Below, piece by piece: positions 33,784 through 41,968 of a DNA stretch of 64,000 nucleotides. The notes below the pieces were generated by a model. It was not told the origin of the DNA. It saw nothing but the letters and a program-made list of their open reading frames with translations, and searched no databases. This stretch comes from Thermoflexus sp. Its GTDB lineage: Bacteria; Chloroflexota; Anaerolineae; Thermoflexales; Thermoflexaceae. A program made the translations under genes and the position numbers. Where the stretch lies: positions 11,391 to 75,390 of the forward strand of contig NZ_DAOUCJ010000003.1 of the NCBI RefSeq assembly GCF_034432235.1, in the 5' to 3' direction. How positions within the stretch are numbered: position 1 is the stretch's first letter; each line of letters opens with the position of its first letter.

Positions 33784-36700
33784 TCAGGCCGGGATCGGGA
33801 CCGGAGCCGGCCCGGTGCCGGGAGCCGGGGCGCTGGGCTGGGGGGCCGTCGGCTGGGGGGCGGGGCCGGCGGCCCCGGGCGCCTTCGGTTCCGGCGGCGT
33901 CCGCCCTTCCATAATCGCCCGGAAGGCCTCCGCGTCCAGGGTCTCCATCTCGATCAGCTTCTGAGCCACCGCCTCCAGCTTATCCCGGTGCTCGGTGAGG
34001 ATCCGCTTGGCCCGCTCGTAGGCCTCCATCACCAGGCGGCGGACCTCGGCGTCGATCTCCTGGGCCACGGCGTCGCTGTAGTCCCGCTGCTCAGCGATCT
34101 CCTTGCCCAGGAAGATCAGCTCCTCTTTCTTTCCGAAGACCATCGGCCCGAGCTTCTCGCTCATCCCATACCGGGTGACCATGGCCCGGGCCAGCTCGGT
34201 GACCCGCTCCAGGTCCTCCGCCGCGCCCGTGGTGATATCGCCGAAGACGATCTCCTCTGCGGCGCGGCCGCCCAGGGCCATCGCCATATCGTCCAGGAAC
34301 TTGGAGCGGGTCCACAGGGTTCGATCCTCCTCGGGGAGGGCCAGGGTGTAGCCGCCGGCCATGCCCCGGGGGATGATCGTCACCTTGTGCACCGGATCGC
34401 AGTTGGGCAGGTAGTAAGCGACCACTGCGTGGCCGGCCTCATGGTAGGCGATGATGCGCTTCTCGCGCTCGGTGATGATGCGGCTCTTGCGCTCCGGGCC
34501 GGCGATGACCTTCTCGATCGCCTCCTCGAAGTCCTTCATGGAGATCTTCTTCTTGTTCTTGCGGGCGGCCAGGATGGCGGCCTCGTTGACCACGTTGGCG
34601 ATGTCCGCGCCGACGAAGCCCGGCGTGGCCCGGGCCAGCACCGACACATCCACATCATCGTCCAGCGGCTTGCCTCGCAGGTGCACCCGGAAGATCGCCT
34701 CCCGCCCTTTCACGTCCGGCCGATCCAGGATCACCCGGCGATCGAAACGCCCGGGGCGCAGGAGGGCGGGATCGAGGATATCCGGGCGGTTCGTGTTATG
34801 CAGCAGGATGGGCGTCTCTCCGCCGAAGAAAGCCTCATATTGACAGCCACAGAGATCATAGACATAGCCATCGTAAGGGATCCGGCGCACAGAGCGGACC
34901 ACCGGAAGGTGGGCGCGGCTGTTCTCCCGCTTCCAGCCGGGCAGCAGGGGGTTATCCCAGCGGCTCAGGCCCAGTCGATAAGCGCGGGTAGCAGGGAGCG
35001 GCTTGCCTCCGGCAATCCGGCGCCCGGCCCGGGCGCGGAAGGTGGAGATGTAACTGTTGAGGCCATGCATCCGGCAGAGCCAGTGGAGCTCCAGGATCAG
35101 CTGACGATTCACCGAAGTGATCTCCAGCTTGCCCCTGGCGTCGATGTAGCCATCCCCCCGGGCATAGCCTCGCAGGAACTCCACGAAATACTCAAAGGGA
35201 GCTTCGAACAGGAAGGCCGGCACATGCTTGTTCCAGGCCGTCCGGCCGACATGGCGGGCGAAGAAATCCGCCAGCGGCTTGCTGTGATACACCAGGTGGA
35301 TGGCCCGACCCGGGCCTTCCCGGACGCGGTCCGGCTCCAGGCCGAAGATCTCGCGCATCAGACGGCGGATATCCTCTATTTCCTCCCGCTCATCAGCGCC
35401 CAGGGAGAAGATCACCTCCTTGCGGCTGTAGCCATCGGCGGCGAAATACCCCAGAAGCCGGCACAGCTCCGGCGTCACCGGCACCTTCTCCGGCAGGGTG
35501 TGGCGATAGACCGTACGGGTCAGGAGGCGCGGGAGATGGAGCCCACGGCGCCACTTGGAGACCGTGGTCTGGGAGACGCCGATCGCTGCGGCAATGGCGG
35601 CCTGGGGAATTGGGGCGGCGGTGGCCCATTCATAGGCGGCCCGGACCTCCTCGCGCTCCAGGTAAACGGGGAGCTCCATCGAAAAAGCCTGAGGGAAGCG
35701 ATGGGCGCGAACCGAGCGGGCGCGAGAGGAACGGTTCACCTTGTAAGGCAGGGCGACCAGGACATCGCCAGGCTGTAGCTCGGCCACCGCCTTGGTAACC
35801 AGCCCCTGCCGGGTGCGCACGAACACGGAGTGATTGCCCGTAGCCCGGATGGTTCCGCCGGCGAATTCGATCTCATAGATCTCGGCCACCCGGTGGCGGA
35901 ACACACCGCGGACCGGGACGAACGCGCTGTGGCCGAAGAGCAGGGAGTGATTCCCCCGAGGATCGTGGCGGGGCACCAGCCCCAGGGCCATGAAGTCAGC
36001 GGGCTTCTCGATCCCCTCCTCTCCGGGCGCGTAATAGCGATCCACCACTTCCGCGATGGGCAGAAGGCGGACGCGCCCGTCTCGCTCCCTGATCAGGATG
36101 GGGGTATCACCGGTGACGCTGGCGGCCATGACGATCACATTCGTGTCGGTGTCGAAGCCGTCCATCTCCACCAGGATCTGGTTGAGGGTCTGCTCCCGCT
36201 CATCGTGGCTGCCGCCGATCCCGGCTCCGCGGTAGCGGCCCACCGCGTCGATCTCATCGATGAACACGATGCACGGGCTGTGGCGCTTCGCCTGCTCGAA
36301 GAGATCTCGAACCCGGGCGGCCCCGACGCCCACGAACATCTCCACGAACTCGGAGCCCGAGATCGAGAAGAAGGGAACCCCCGCCTCGCCGGAGACCGCC
36401 TTGGCCAGGAGGGTCTTGCCGGTTCCCGGCGGGCCGACCAGAAGGACCCCCTTCGGGATCCGGGCGCCCAGGGCGATGAACTTCTCCGGCTCCTTCAGGA
36501 ACTCCACCACCTCCTGAAGCTCCTGCTTGGCCTCATCGACCCCGGCCACGTCATCGAAGGTGACCGTGGGGCGCTCCCCGGTGAACATACGGGCCCGGCT
36601 CTTGCTGAAATTGAAGGCCTGGTTCCCGGGAGCCTGGGCCTGGCGCAGGATGAAATAAAAGAGGCCCACCACCAGAAGGACCGGCAACCCGTAGGTCAGG

Positions 36701-37041
36701 AAGGCGATGAGGATGCCTCCCCACTCGTTGGGGCGCTCCGGGACATACTGGATGCTCCGGAGCTTATCCTCGGGGACTCCCAGGGCTTTCATCTGATCCA
36801 GGAAAGTCGAACCGTTCTCTTTAACGGTGCTCAGGATCTTCCCGTTTTTGAGCTCGACCTGGACGTAGTCTCCGCTGACGACGACTTTCTTCACCTCGCC
36901 GGCCTCCAGGCGGGCGGCGATATCCGTGAGGGAGACGGATTCCCCACGGCTCCCGCCTCCCCGACCCATCGCCAGGAAGACGATCAGGGTGACCGCGATG
37001 AGGAGCCAGATCAACCCGTTGCGCAATCGCGCCGAATTCAC
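33784..37041 (-). CDS. ftsH: ATP-dependent zinc metalloprotease FtsH, interrupted by an intein
   Basis: Membrane-bound AAA+ protease that degrades unassembled membrane proteins and regulators. The 1085-residue precursor contains an intein of 442 residues (308-749), leaving a normal 643-residue host. Host features are two membrane segments (about 8-26 and 109-132), Walker A GPPGTGKT (203-210), Walker B CIVFIDEIDAVGR, the second region of homology split as VMAA|TNRPDILDPALLRPGRFDR, and the zinc site HEAGH (867-871). The tail after the protease domain is Pro/Ala-rich (about 40 residues). The start is GTG with AGGAGG upstream and an extended -10 promoter. The protein should be active only after splicing, because the intein separates Walker B from the arginine finger region. 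Confidence 0.95.
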   Translation of the reverse strand: MNSARLRNGLIWLLIAVTLIVFLAMGRGGGSRGESVSLTDIAARLEAGEVKKVVVSGDYVQVELKNGKILSTVKENGSTFLDQMKALGVPEDKLRSIQYVPERPNEWGGILIAFLTYGLPVLLVVGLFYFILRQAQAPGNQAFNFSKSRARMFTGERPTVTFDDVAGVDEAKQELQEVVEFLKEPEKFIALGARIPKGVLLVGPPGTGKTLLAKAVSGEAGVPFFSISGSEFVEMFVGVGAARVRDLFEQAKRHSPCIVFIDEIDAVGRYRGAGIGGSHDEREQTLNQILVEMDGFDTDTNVIVMAASVTGDTPILIRERDGRVRLLPIAEVVDRYYAPGEEGIEKPADFMALGLVPRHDPRGNHSLLFGHSAFVPVRGVFRHRVAEIYEIEFAGGTIRATGNHSVFVRTRQGLVTKAVAELQPGDVLVALPYKVNRSSRARSVRAHRFPQAFSMELPVYLEREEVRAAYEWATAAPIPQAAIAAAIGVSQTTVSKWRRGLHLPRLLTRTVYRHTLPEKVPVTPELCRLLGYFAADGYSRKEVIFSLGADEREEIEDIRRLMREIFGLEPDRVREGPGRAIHLVYHSKPLADFFARHVGRTAWNKHVPAFLFEAPFEYFVEFLRGYARGDGYIDARGKLEITSVNRQLILELHWLCRMHGLNSYISTFRARAGRRIAGGKPLPATRAYRLGLSRWDNPLLPGWKRENSRAHLPVVRSVRRIPYDGYVYDLCGCQYEAFFGGETPILLHNTNRPDILDPALLRPGRFDRRVILDRPDVKGREAIFRVHLRGKPLDDDVDVSVLARATPGFVGADIANVVNEAAILAARKNKKKISMKDFEEAIEKVIAGPERKSRIITEREKRIIAYHEAGHAVVAYYLPNCDPVHKVTIIPRGMAGGYTLALPEEDRTLWTRSKFLDDMAMALGGRAAEEIVFGDITTGAAEDLERVTELARAMVTRYGMSEKLGPMVFGKKEELIFLGKEIAEQRDYSDAVAQEIDAEVRRLVMEAYERAKRILTEHRDKLEAVAQKLIEMETLDAEAFRAIMEGRTPPEPKAPGAAGPAPQPTAPQPSAPAPGTGPAPVPIPA
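34795..36120 (-). other. Intein in FtsH, Hint domain with LAGLIDADG endonuclease and internal HTH
   Basis: The element begins at Ser308 (SVTGDTPI, block A) and ends at His748-Asn749 (ETPILLHN, block G), with Thr750 as the +1 residue, the full set needed for splicing. Block B is RATGNHSVFV (Thr401, His404). Block F is DGYVYDLCGCQYEAFF. Two LAGLIDADG motifs are present as LLGYFAADGY (529-538) and FLRGYARGDGY (622-632), so a homing endonuclease is likely, with both motif acidic residues kept. Between Hint and endonuclease lies a helix-turn-helix (IPQAAIAAAIGVSQTTVSKW, near 478-497). The insertion point is in the conserved AA|TN of the AAA+ second region of homology. The boundaries are exact because the flanking extein matches FtsH without gaps. 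Confidence 0.95.
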
Positions 37042-37073
37042 CAGCGGCCTCCTGTCCTCCGATTTCCACCTTG

Positions 37074-37082
37074 ATTATATCA
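37074..37082 (-). promoter_or_regulatory. Extended -10 promoter of ftsH
   Basis: On the minus strand the sequence reads TGATATAAT, a perfect TATAAT with the TGn extension. No clear -35 is needed for this class. Transcription would start near 37067, about 26 bases before the GTG. Confidence 0.65.
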
Positions 37083-37143
37083 CGCAAATCCTTGGATTTC
37101 CCTCTTCCGACATGAATGGGGATGAAGCCCGATCGACGAAGGA

Positions 37144-38097
37144 TTACAGCGGGCTGCGCCACACCAGCTCCTCTGGATAAGGATGCCAGAGGATCTGTTG
37201 CCGGAGCCATTCGGGCGCGGAGGCTTTCTGGAGATGGTGCCGGAACAGGGTGAGGGGGACGATCAGAGGCACCCGGCCTTCCTGGTAGGCTTGGATGCGC
37301 TCGATCAGCTCCTGGCGCTCCGGATCCGGCAGCATCCGCCGGAGGTATCCCAGGGCGTGATGCAGGGCGTTGGCAACCCGGCCGCGGGTGAGCAGCTCCC
37401 CCATTGCCTGGGCCAGCTCGGCCTCATAATCGGGGAGGATCTCCGGCCAGCGCCGGCCGGCGCGGGCGGCCAGCTGTCCGAGGCGTTGCAGGCGGGCGGG
37501 GCTCCGAGCCATCAGGAACAGCTTATGGGCCGTATGGAATCGGATGAGCCCTTCCGGCTCGGGGAAGGATCTTTGCCAGTCCCGCCAGCGCCGGTAAGTG
37601 AACAGGGCGGCGATGAAGCGCTCTCGCAGGGCGGGATCGCGCAGACGGCCCTCTTCCTCGACCGGAAGCATGGGCCAGCGACGGACGAGGGCCCGGGCGA
37701 ACAGACCGGAGCCGGTGCGCCCGGGCATCCCGCTCTCGGTGTGCACAGGAACCCGAAACAGGCCGCAGCTGGGGGATCCCTTCTTCAAGATGAACCCATC
37801 CAGGTCGAGGGCGGCCAGCTCCTCCAGACGGGCGGCAGCCCAGCGTTCCATGGCCTCGGTCCAGTCCCGTCCGCTCCGGCGGCCGACCAGGCGGGGCGAT
37901 GCCGGATCCCCGACCAGGATCACGGGCTCCCGAGGGATCCCCATCCCGACCTCCGCTTCGGGGCACACAGGAATCCACTCCACATAGGGGTCCAGGAGGC
38001 GCTGCACGAAATCATCCCGGCGGTGTCCTCCGTCGAATCGAACCGGCTCTCCCAGCAGGCATGCGCTGATTCCAATGCGCAGGCGAGGCCATTCCAT
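37144..38097 (-). CDS. DUF523/DUF1722 (YbgA-type) protein
   Basis: A 317-residue two-domain protein. Residues 1 to about 155 are DUF523 with cysteines in ISACLLGEPVRFDGG, VPVCPEAEVGMGIPRE-like (here WIPVCPEAEVGMGIPREP) and LKKGSPSCGLF. Residues 160-317 are DUF1722/YbgA with LIRFHTAHKLFLMARSP. The same pairing is common beside photolyase genes (ybgA-phr in E. coli), and here photolyase is in the same operon. The DUF523 cysteines suggest redox or metal binding but the function is unknown. GGAGG lies eight bases before the ATG. It is the last gene of the light-associated operon, about 100 bases after the PlsY-like gene. Confidence 0.85.
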   Translation of the reverse strand: MEWPRLRIGISACLLGEPVRFDGGHRRDDFVQRLLDPYVEWIPVCPEAEVGMGIPREPVILVGDPASPRLVGRRSGRDWTEAMERWAAARLEELAALDLDGFILKKGSPSCGLFRVPVHTESGMPGRTGSGLFARALVRRWPMLPVEEEGRLRDPALRERFIAALFTYRRWRDWQRSFPEPEGLIRFHTAHKLFLMARSPARLQRLGQLAARAGRRWPEILPDYEAELAQAMGELLTRGRVANALHHALGYLRRMLPDPERQELIERIQAYQEGRVPLIVPLTLFRHHLQKASAPEWLRQQILWHPYPEELVWRSPL

Positions 38098-38197
38098 CGT
38101 CGTGTCCTCCTCAAAGGAGCAGCGAGATAACGGATTGTCCCTTGCTTCCAGGCGATTTCCCGGTCTGGTGTCCGGCTGGATCCTCCCTTACCGGGTT

Positions 38198-38770
38198 CTA
38201 CCGGCGCCGGTGGGTCCAGATCAGCAAGAGGGTGTGGCCGATGCTAGTCGCGGCCAGGGAGGGATGGGCCCATCCGATGCCGCTGGCGCCGATGAGCAGG
38301 CCGCTCAGGATGAGCATCCCAATCCGGACGGCGCGGCCTTCTGGAGGCGCCAGCCGGAGGGCGAGGGCGAAGAGGCCTCCCATTAGCATCGGAATCCGCC
38401 ATTCGGTGAGCCCGCTCCATACCCCAAAGGTGACGGCGATGGCCTTTCCCCCCTTTCCCCCCAGCCATGGGGATCGGGCGTGGCCCAGGGGAGCGGCCAT
38501 GGCCATGGGAAAGAGGGCCCATCCAGAAAGACCCCCCATGGACCGGGCTAGCCATATCGGGATGGCGCCCTTAAGGAATTCAAGGAGGAGGGCGGGGATA
38601 AACCATCGCCATCCCCCAGCCCGTTTGACGTTCATCGCCCCAGGGTTCCCATCGCCATAGCGACGGATGTCCACACCAAGAGCCCAGCGGCCGATCCAGT
38701 AGGCCAGCGGCAGGGACCCCGAAAAACCCGCGATCGCCGTCCACAGGATCACGCCCATCCCGTCCTTCAC
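38198..38770 (-). CDS. PlsY-like acyl-phosphate acyltransferase in the carotenoid operon
   Basis: Small polytopic protein (about 190 residues, five or six hydrophobic segments) of the PlsY family, which transfers acyl groups from acyl-phosphate to glycerol-3-phosphate. The conserved first loop appears as GVDIRRYGDGNPGAMNVKRA, where the canonical motif has GSGNxGATN, so Ser and Thr are replaced by Asp and Met. The second motif reads LGHARSPWLGGKGGKAIAV. The start is taken as GTG, which overlaps the lycopene cyclase stop as GTGA and has GGAGAGG upstream. An ATG 12 bases later is the alternative. Because it sits after a glycosyltransferase in a carotenoid operon, acylation of a carotenoid glycoside is a tempting inference. 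Ordinary phospholipid synthesis is the null hypothesis. Confidence 0.75.
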   Translation of the reverse strand: MKDGMGVILWTAIAGFSGSLPLAYWIGRWALGVDIRRYGDGNPGAMNVKRAGGWRWFIPALLLEFLKGAIPIWLARSMGGLSGWALFPMAMAAPLGHARSPWLGGKGGKAIAVTFGVWSGLTEWRIPMLMGGLFALALRLAPPEGRAVRIGMLILSGLLIGASGIGWAHPSLAATSIGHTLLLIWTHRRR

Positions 38771-39552
38771 GGATTTCGCCTCTCCATCAGGCGCGGGGAT
38801 TTCCACCATGGGGAAAGACGGCGCTCTGCCGCCGGATGCATCCACAGCGTCCATCCTCCCGCGACCAGCAGGCTGGTCAGAAAGAAGAACAGCCCTTCCT
38901 CCATTGGAAGGCCCAGAACGGTCCATCCGGTGGTGAAGGCGGGGTTGAGGAACCAGATCCCCGCGTGGATTGCCAGCCGGTCCGCAGCGCTTAAGAAGAG
39001 CGCAGGGGGAACCCAGCGCAGGAGCAGCGCCCGGCGGGAGGCATACAGGATGTCTGCGCCGAAGAGGGTCTGCACGAGGAGCGGCGGCCATCCCCACATC
39101 CCGATGGCCACCAGGTAGGCTCCGGGGTCGCCCAGGCGATGGGCCAGGCTCAGGATGGCGAGGCCGGCTCCCACCAGGAACATGGCGCTGCCCGCGCGAA
39201 AGGCTCGACCATCCCTATCGATCTCCCTTTCGTCCTGCCAGATCCAGAGGGACCAGAGACCGATCAGAAGAGGTTGAAGCACAAAGAAAAGATACTCCTC
39301 CAGGGGAACCCACCCGATCGTCAGGCCCAGCACGCGTTGGGGAGCGTAGCCCCATATGCCCCGGGCGACCAGAACGTTGTCCCATGGGGTGGTGTAGATC
39401 AGGGCGATCGTCGCGAGGGCCAGAGCTCCCTGCATGCCCCTGCGGAAGAGGGTCGGGGAGAGTTCACCCCGTCGGACGCGGATATGCACAGCCCATCCAA
39501 GGGCAAGGATCGGAAGGAGCAGGAACACAACCAGGAACATCGCGTAGCTCAC
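38767..39552 (-). CDS. crtY: Lycopene cyclase, fused CrtYc-CrtYd type
   Basis: Membrane-embedded carotenoid cyclase of the heterodimer-derived class, here as one chain of 261 residues with about seven hydrophobic segments. The two related halves each carry the catalytic Px(E)E motif: TPWDNVLVARGIWGY followed by GWVPLEEYLFF (about residues 81-90), and later GWTVLGLPMEEGLFFFL. The reaction converts the psi ends of lycopene to beta (or related) rings. The start is a GTG two bases after the glycosyltransferase stop, with GGAGG overlapping that stop. An internal ATG 12 bases later has worse spacing. Which end (one or both) is cyclised cannot be read from sequence. Confidence 0.85.
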   Translation of the reverse strand: MSYAMFLVVFLLLPILALGWAVHIRVRRGELSPTLFRRGMQGALALATIALIYTTPWDNVLVARGIWGYAPQRVLGLTIGWVPLEEYLFFVLQPLLIGLWSLWIWQDEREIDRDGRAFRAGSAMFLVGAGLAILSLAHRLGDPGAYLVAIGMWGWPPLLVQTLFGADILYASRRALLLRWVPPALFLSAADRLAIHAGIWFLNPAFTTGWTVLGLPMEEGLFFFLTSLLVAGGWTLWMHPAAERRLSPWWKSPRLMERRNP

Positions 39553-39554
39553 GT

Positions 39555-40652
39555 TTACCTCCAGGGCGGGAACTTCGAATACACCCTCCGTTCTTTCCAC
39601 TTCAGATCCCAGCCGAGCCGGCGGGCCAGCCATCCTCGCGTTCCGGCTCCAGCCACCAGGGCGGCGCCCAGGGGGGCCAGGAGGGCGGAGCCAGGGGAGC
39701 CCATCCGGAGGGCCCACGGCAGAAGGCCTATGGCGGCCAGGATCCAGGAGGCTCCGAAAGCCCACCGGGTCCGGGCCCGCTGCCCGGGAATGAGCAGACC
39801 CATGGGCCCGGCCATCCCGGCCACCAGCAAAACGGCCATCGCGCGTCGTGAAAGGGGCTGGTCCAGCGCGCCCTCGCTCCAGCGGGCCATCGCCTGATAG
39901 AGATGAGCCAGATTCCGGCTCATGCGGGCGCGCACCAGCGGCCGGCCGTCGGCGAGGGCGATTCGGAACCCCAGACGCTGTAGCCGTCGGCCCAGAGCGA
40001 GATCTTCCAGCACATCCCCGCGCACCGCTGCGAACCCGCCGCTCGCTTCGTAGGCCGAACGACCGATCAGCAAATATTGCCCGTTGATGATCCCCTGGAG
40101 ATCGGGAAGCGCCGCGAACCATCCGGCGAAGGCCACGGCGAGCACGGCTGCCTCCAGGGCGTTTCGGATCTCGAAGGCGGGGAAGAGGGTGACGCCATCC
40201 AGGGCCTGTGCGAGGGCCCATCCGACCACCCGTGCGGCGCTATCCGGGGCGTGACACGTGTCCGCGTCGGTGAACAACAGCCATTCCCCCTGCGCCCGAA
40301 GCGCTCCCTGATGCAAGGCGTAGGGCTTCCCCAGCCAGCCGGCAGGCGGACCCTCCACCCGGATCACCTGTGCGCCCCATAATCGGGCGATCTCCCCGGT
40401 TCCATCTGTGGAGCCATCATCGACCACCCAGAGCTCCATGGGGCCGGGGTATTCCAGCCGCCGCAGAGAGGACAACAGGCGGGGCAGGTTGGCGGCCTCG
40501 TTCCGCGCAGGCACGATGATGGAAAGAGAGGGCAGCGATCGCCCGATTTGGAAGTGAGGTGGGATCGGGAGGCGGTGAGCCCGCCGGTATCCGATCCCCG
40601 ACAGCGCCCCAGCGATCGCTGTCCCCATCAGGGTCAGCCAGGGGAAATCCAT
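39555..40652 (-). CDS. Family 2 glycosyltransferase of the carotenoid operon (CruG/CrtQ-like)
   Basis: GT-A fold glycosyltransferase of 365 residues with an N-terminal membrane segment and hydrophobic C-terminal segments. Visible motifs are SIIVPARNEAANLPRLL, VVDDGSTDGTGEIA, FTDADTCH (the DxD-like metal site), NGQYLLIGRSAYEASGGF, DVLEDLALGRRLQ and YQAMARWSEG. This layout matches transferases that glycosylate carotenoid hydroxyl or carboxyl groups. The start MDFPWLTLMG has AGGAGG five bases upstream and lies 10 bases after the P450 stop. Its place between P450 and lycopene cyclase supports a carotenoid acceptor. Other lipid acceptors are possible. Confidence 0.78.
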   Translation of the reverse strand: MDFPWLTLMGTAIAGALSGIGYRRAHRLPIPPHFQIGRSLPSLSIIVPARNEAANLPRLLSSLRRLEYPGPMELWVVDDGSTDGTGEIARLWGAQVIRVEGPPAGWLGKPYALHQGALRAQGEWLLFTDADTCHAPDSAARVVGWALAQALDGVTLFPAFEIRNALEAAVLAVAFAGWFAALPDLQGIINGQYLLIGRSAYEASGGFAAVRGDVLEDLALGRRLQRLGFRIALADGRPLVRARMSRNLAHLYQAMARWSEGALDQPLSRRAMAVLLVAGMAGPMGLLIPGQRARTRWAFGASWILAAIGLLPWALRMGSPGSALLAPLGAALVAGAGTRGWLARRLGWDLKWKERRVYSKFPPWR

Positions 40653-40662
40653 CCTTTCCTCC

Positions 40663-41958
40663 TTACGGGTCCCGAAGCTCACAGATTTTCACCGGCACCC
40701 CGTCGCGAGGCTCGAGGGTAGCGCCCAGCCGCGCCGCTCGTTCCCGGAAGGCCGGCTCCATACGCGCACGCTGCAGGATCCGGATCAGGATGATTCGACC
40801 TTCCATCCAGGCGAAGGAAGCTCCCACGCAAAACCGGGGTCCACCGCCGAACGGAAGATAATCGAAGCCGCCCGAGGGCTTTGCGGCCGGGTTCCGGAAC
40901 CGTTCCGGACGGAAGCAGTGGGCTTCTTCCCACCGGTCCGAGCGCCGGTGCAGCGCGTAGATGGGAATCATCACGCGGACCCCGGAGGGGATGGCCAACC
41001 CTTCCAGGGAAGTCGAGGCGCTCGCGATGCGGTTCAGAACCGGGATCGGAGGATACAGGCGCATGGATTCGCGGGCTGCGGCATCGAGAAGGGGAAGGCG
41101 CCTCAGATCCTCAAAGGTCGGAGGCCGATCGCCGACGACCCTTCGGATCTCCGCCTGAACCTGCTCCATCTCTGCGGGATGCGTTAGCAACAGGGCGAGG
41201 GTCCAGGCCAGCCAGGCCGTCACGGTGTCGTGACCGGCGATCAACAGGGTGATCAGCTGATCCCGAATGAGCGCATCGTCCATCCACTCGCATCGCGTCC
41301 AGTGGGAAAGCAAGTCCTCGCCCCGGCGGCTTTCCCGCCGGCGGTCTTGAATCCACTGATCGATTTGCCGGTCGAGGTGATCCAGAGCGGCGGTGTCGAT
41401 GCGGCGTGGCCCGTTTTTCCACAGGAGCCAGAGGCCGGGGGAGATATAGGCCACCGCGGCCTTCAGCATCCGTGCCAGCGGCGGCAGATGGGCCTCTTCG
41501 ATAGAGAGGTTGAAGAGGGATTCCATCAAAACGCCCAGGGTCAGGAGACGCAGCTCCTCCAGCAGATCTACCCGGTCCCCGACCACCCAGCGGCTGATCC
41601 GCTCATCGGTCCGGTGGAGGATCCGGGGGACCCAGCGGGCCAACCCCGGCCCGCGCAGGAACGGCTCGATTTCCCTCCGCAGGGCCTCATGGAGATCGCC
41701 ATCCGTCACCAGGAGGCCGTGGCGGAAAAGCCGGACGACGGGATCTCCTTCAATGCGGGAGCGGAAGCGTCCCCGTTCCTCGAGGAGCACTGTCCGTGCG
41801 GCGCGGGGTCCTGCCGCGACCAGCGCGCGGAACCCCGGCCAGGCCAGCCAGAAGGCTTCCCCATGGGCTTCCGAGAGGGCCAGCAGCCCCTCCAGCAGGG
41901 ACCGATGGCGGATCATCCGACAGGCGGCTTGAAGCGAGGGGATCTTTCGCAGGCTCAT
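40663..41958 (-). CDS. Cytochrome P450, probable carotenoid ring hydroxylase
   Basis: Heme monooxygenase of 431 residues. The I-helix motif is AGHDT (241-245), the K-helix ExxR is ESMR (297-300) and the heme loop is FGGGPRFCVGAS with Cys377. No membrane anchor is visible, so it is a soluble bacterial P450 needing ferredoxin and reductase partners, which are not nearby. Known thermophile carotenoid clusters use a P450 (CYP175A1 of Thermus) as beta-carotene hydroxylase beside crtB and photolyase. The same role is inferred here from context because no crtZ-like gene is present. The start was set to an ATG with GAGGG seven bases upstream, 10 bases after the photolyase stop. Confidence 0.85.
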   Translation of the reverse strand: MSLRKIPSLQAACRMIRHRSLLEGLLALSEAHGEAFWLAWPGFRALVAAGPRAARTVLLEERGRFRSRIEGDPVVRLFRHGLLVTDGDLHEALRREIEPFLRGPGLARWVPRILHRTDERISRWVVGDRVDLLEELRLLTLGVLMESLFNLSIEEAHLPPLARMLKAAVAYISPGLWLLWKNGPRRIDTAALDHLDRQIDQWIQDRRRESRRGEDLLSHWTRCEWMDDALIRDQLITLLIAGHDTVTAWLAWTLALLLTHPAEMEQVQAEIRRVVGDRPPTFEDLRRLPLLDAAARESMRLYPPIPVLNRIASASTSLEGLAIPSGVRVMIPIYALHRRSDRWEEAHCFRPERFRNPAAKPSGGFDYLPFGGGPRFCVGASFAWMEGRIILIRILQRARMEPAFRERAARLGATLEPRDGVPVKICELRDP

Positions 41959-41968
41959 CCCGGTTCCC

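Noticed and set aside
33337..35778. 813-codon open frame on the plus strand opposite ftsH
   Set aside because: It is antisense to a conserved gene, has low-complexity Gly/Pro/Arg/His content and no recognisable motif. High GC content produces such long open frames.
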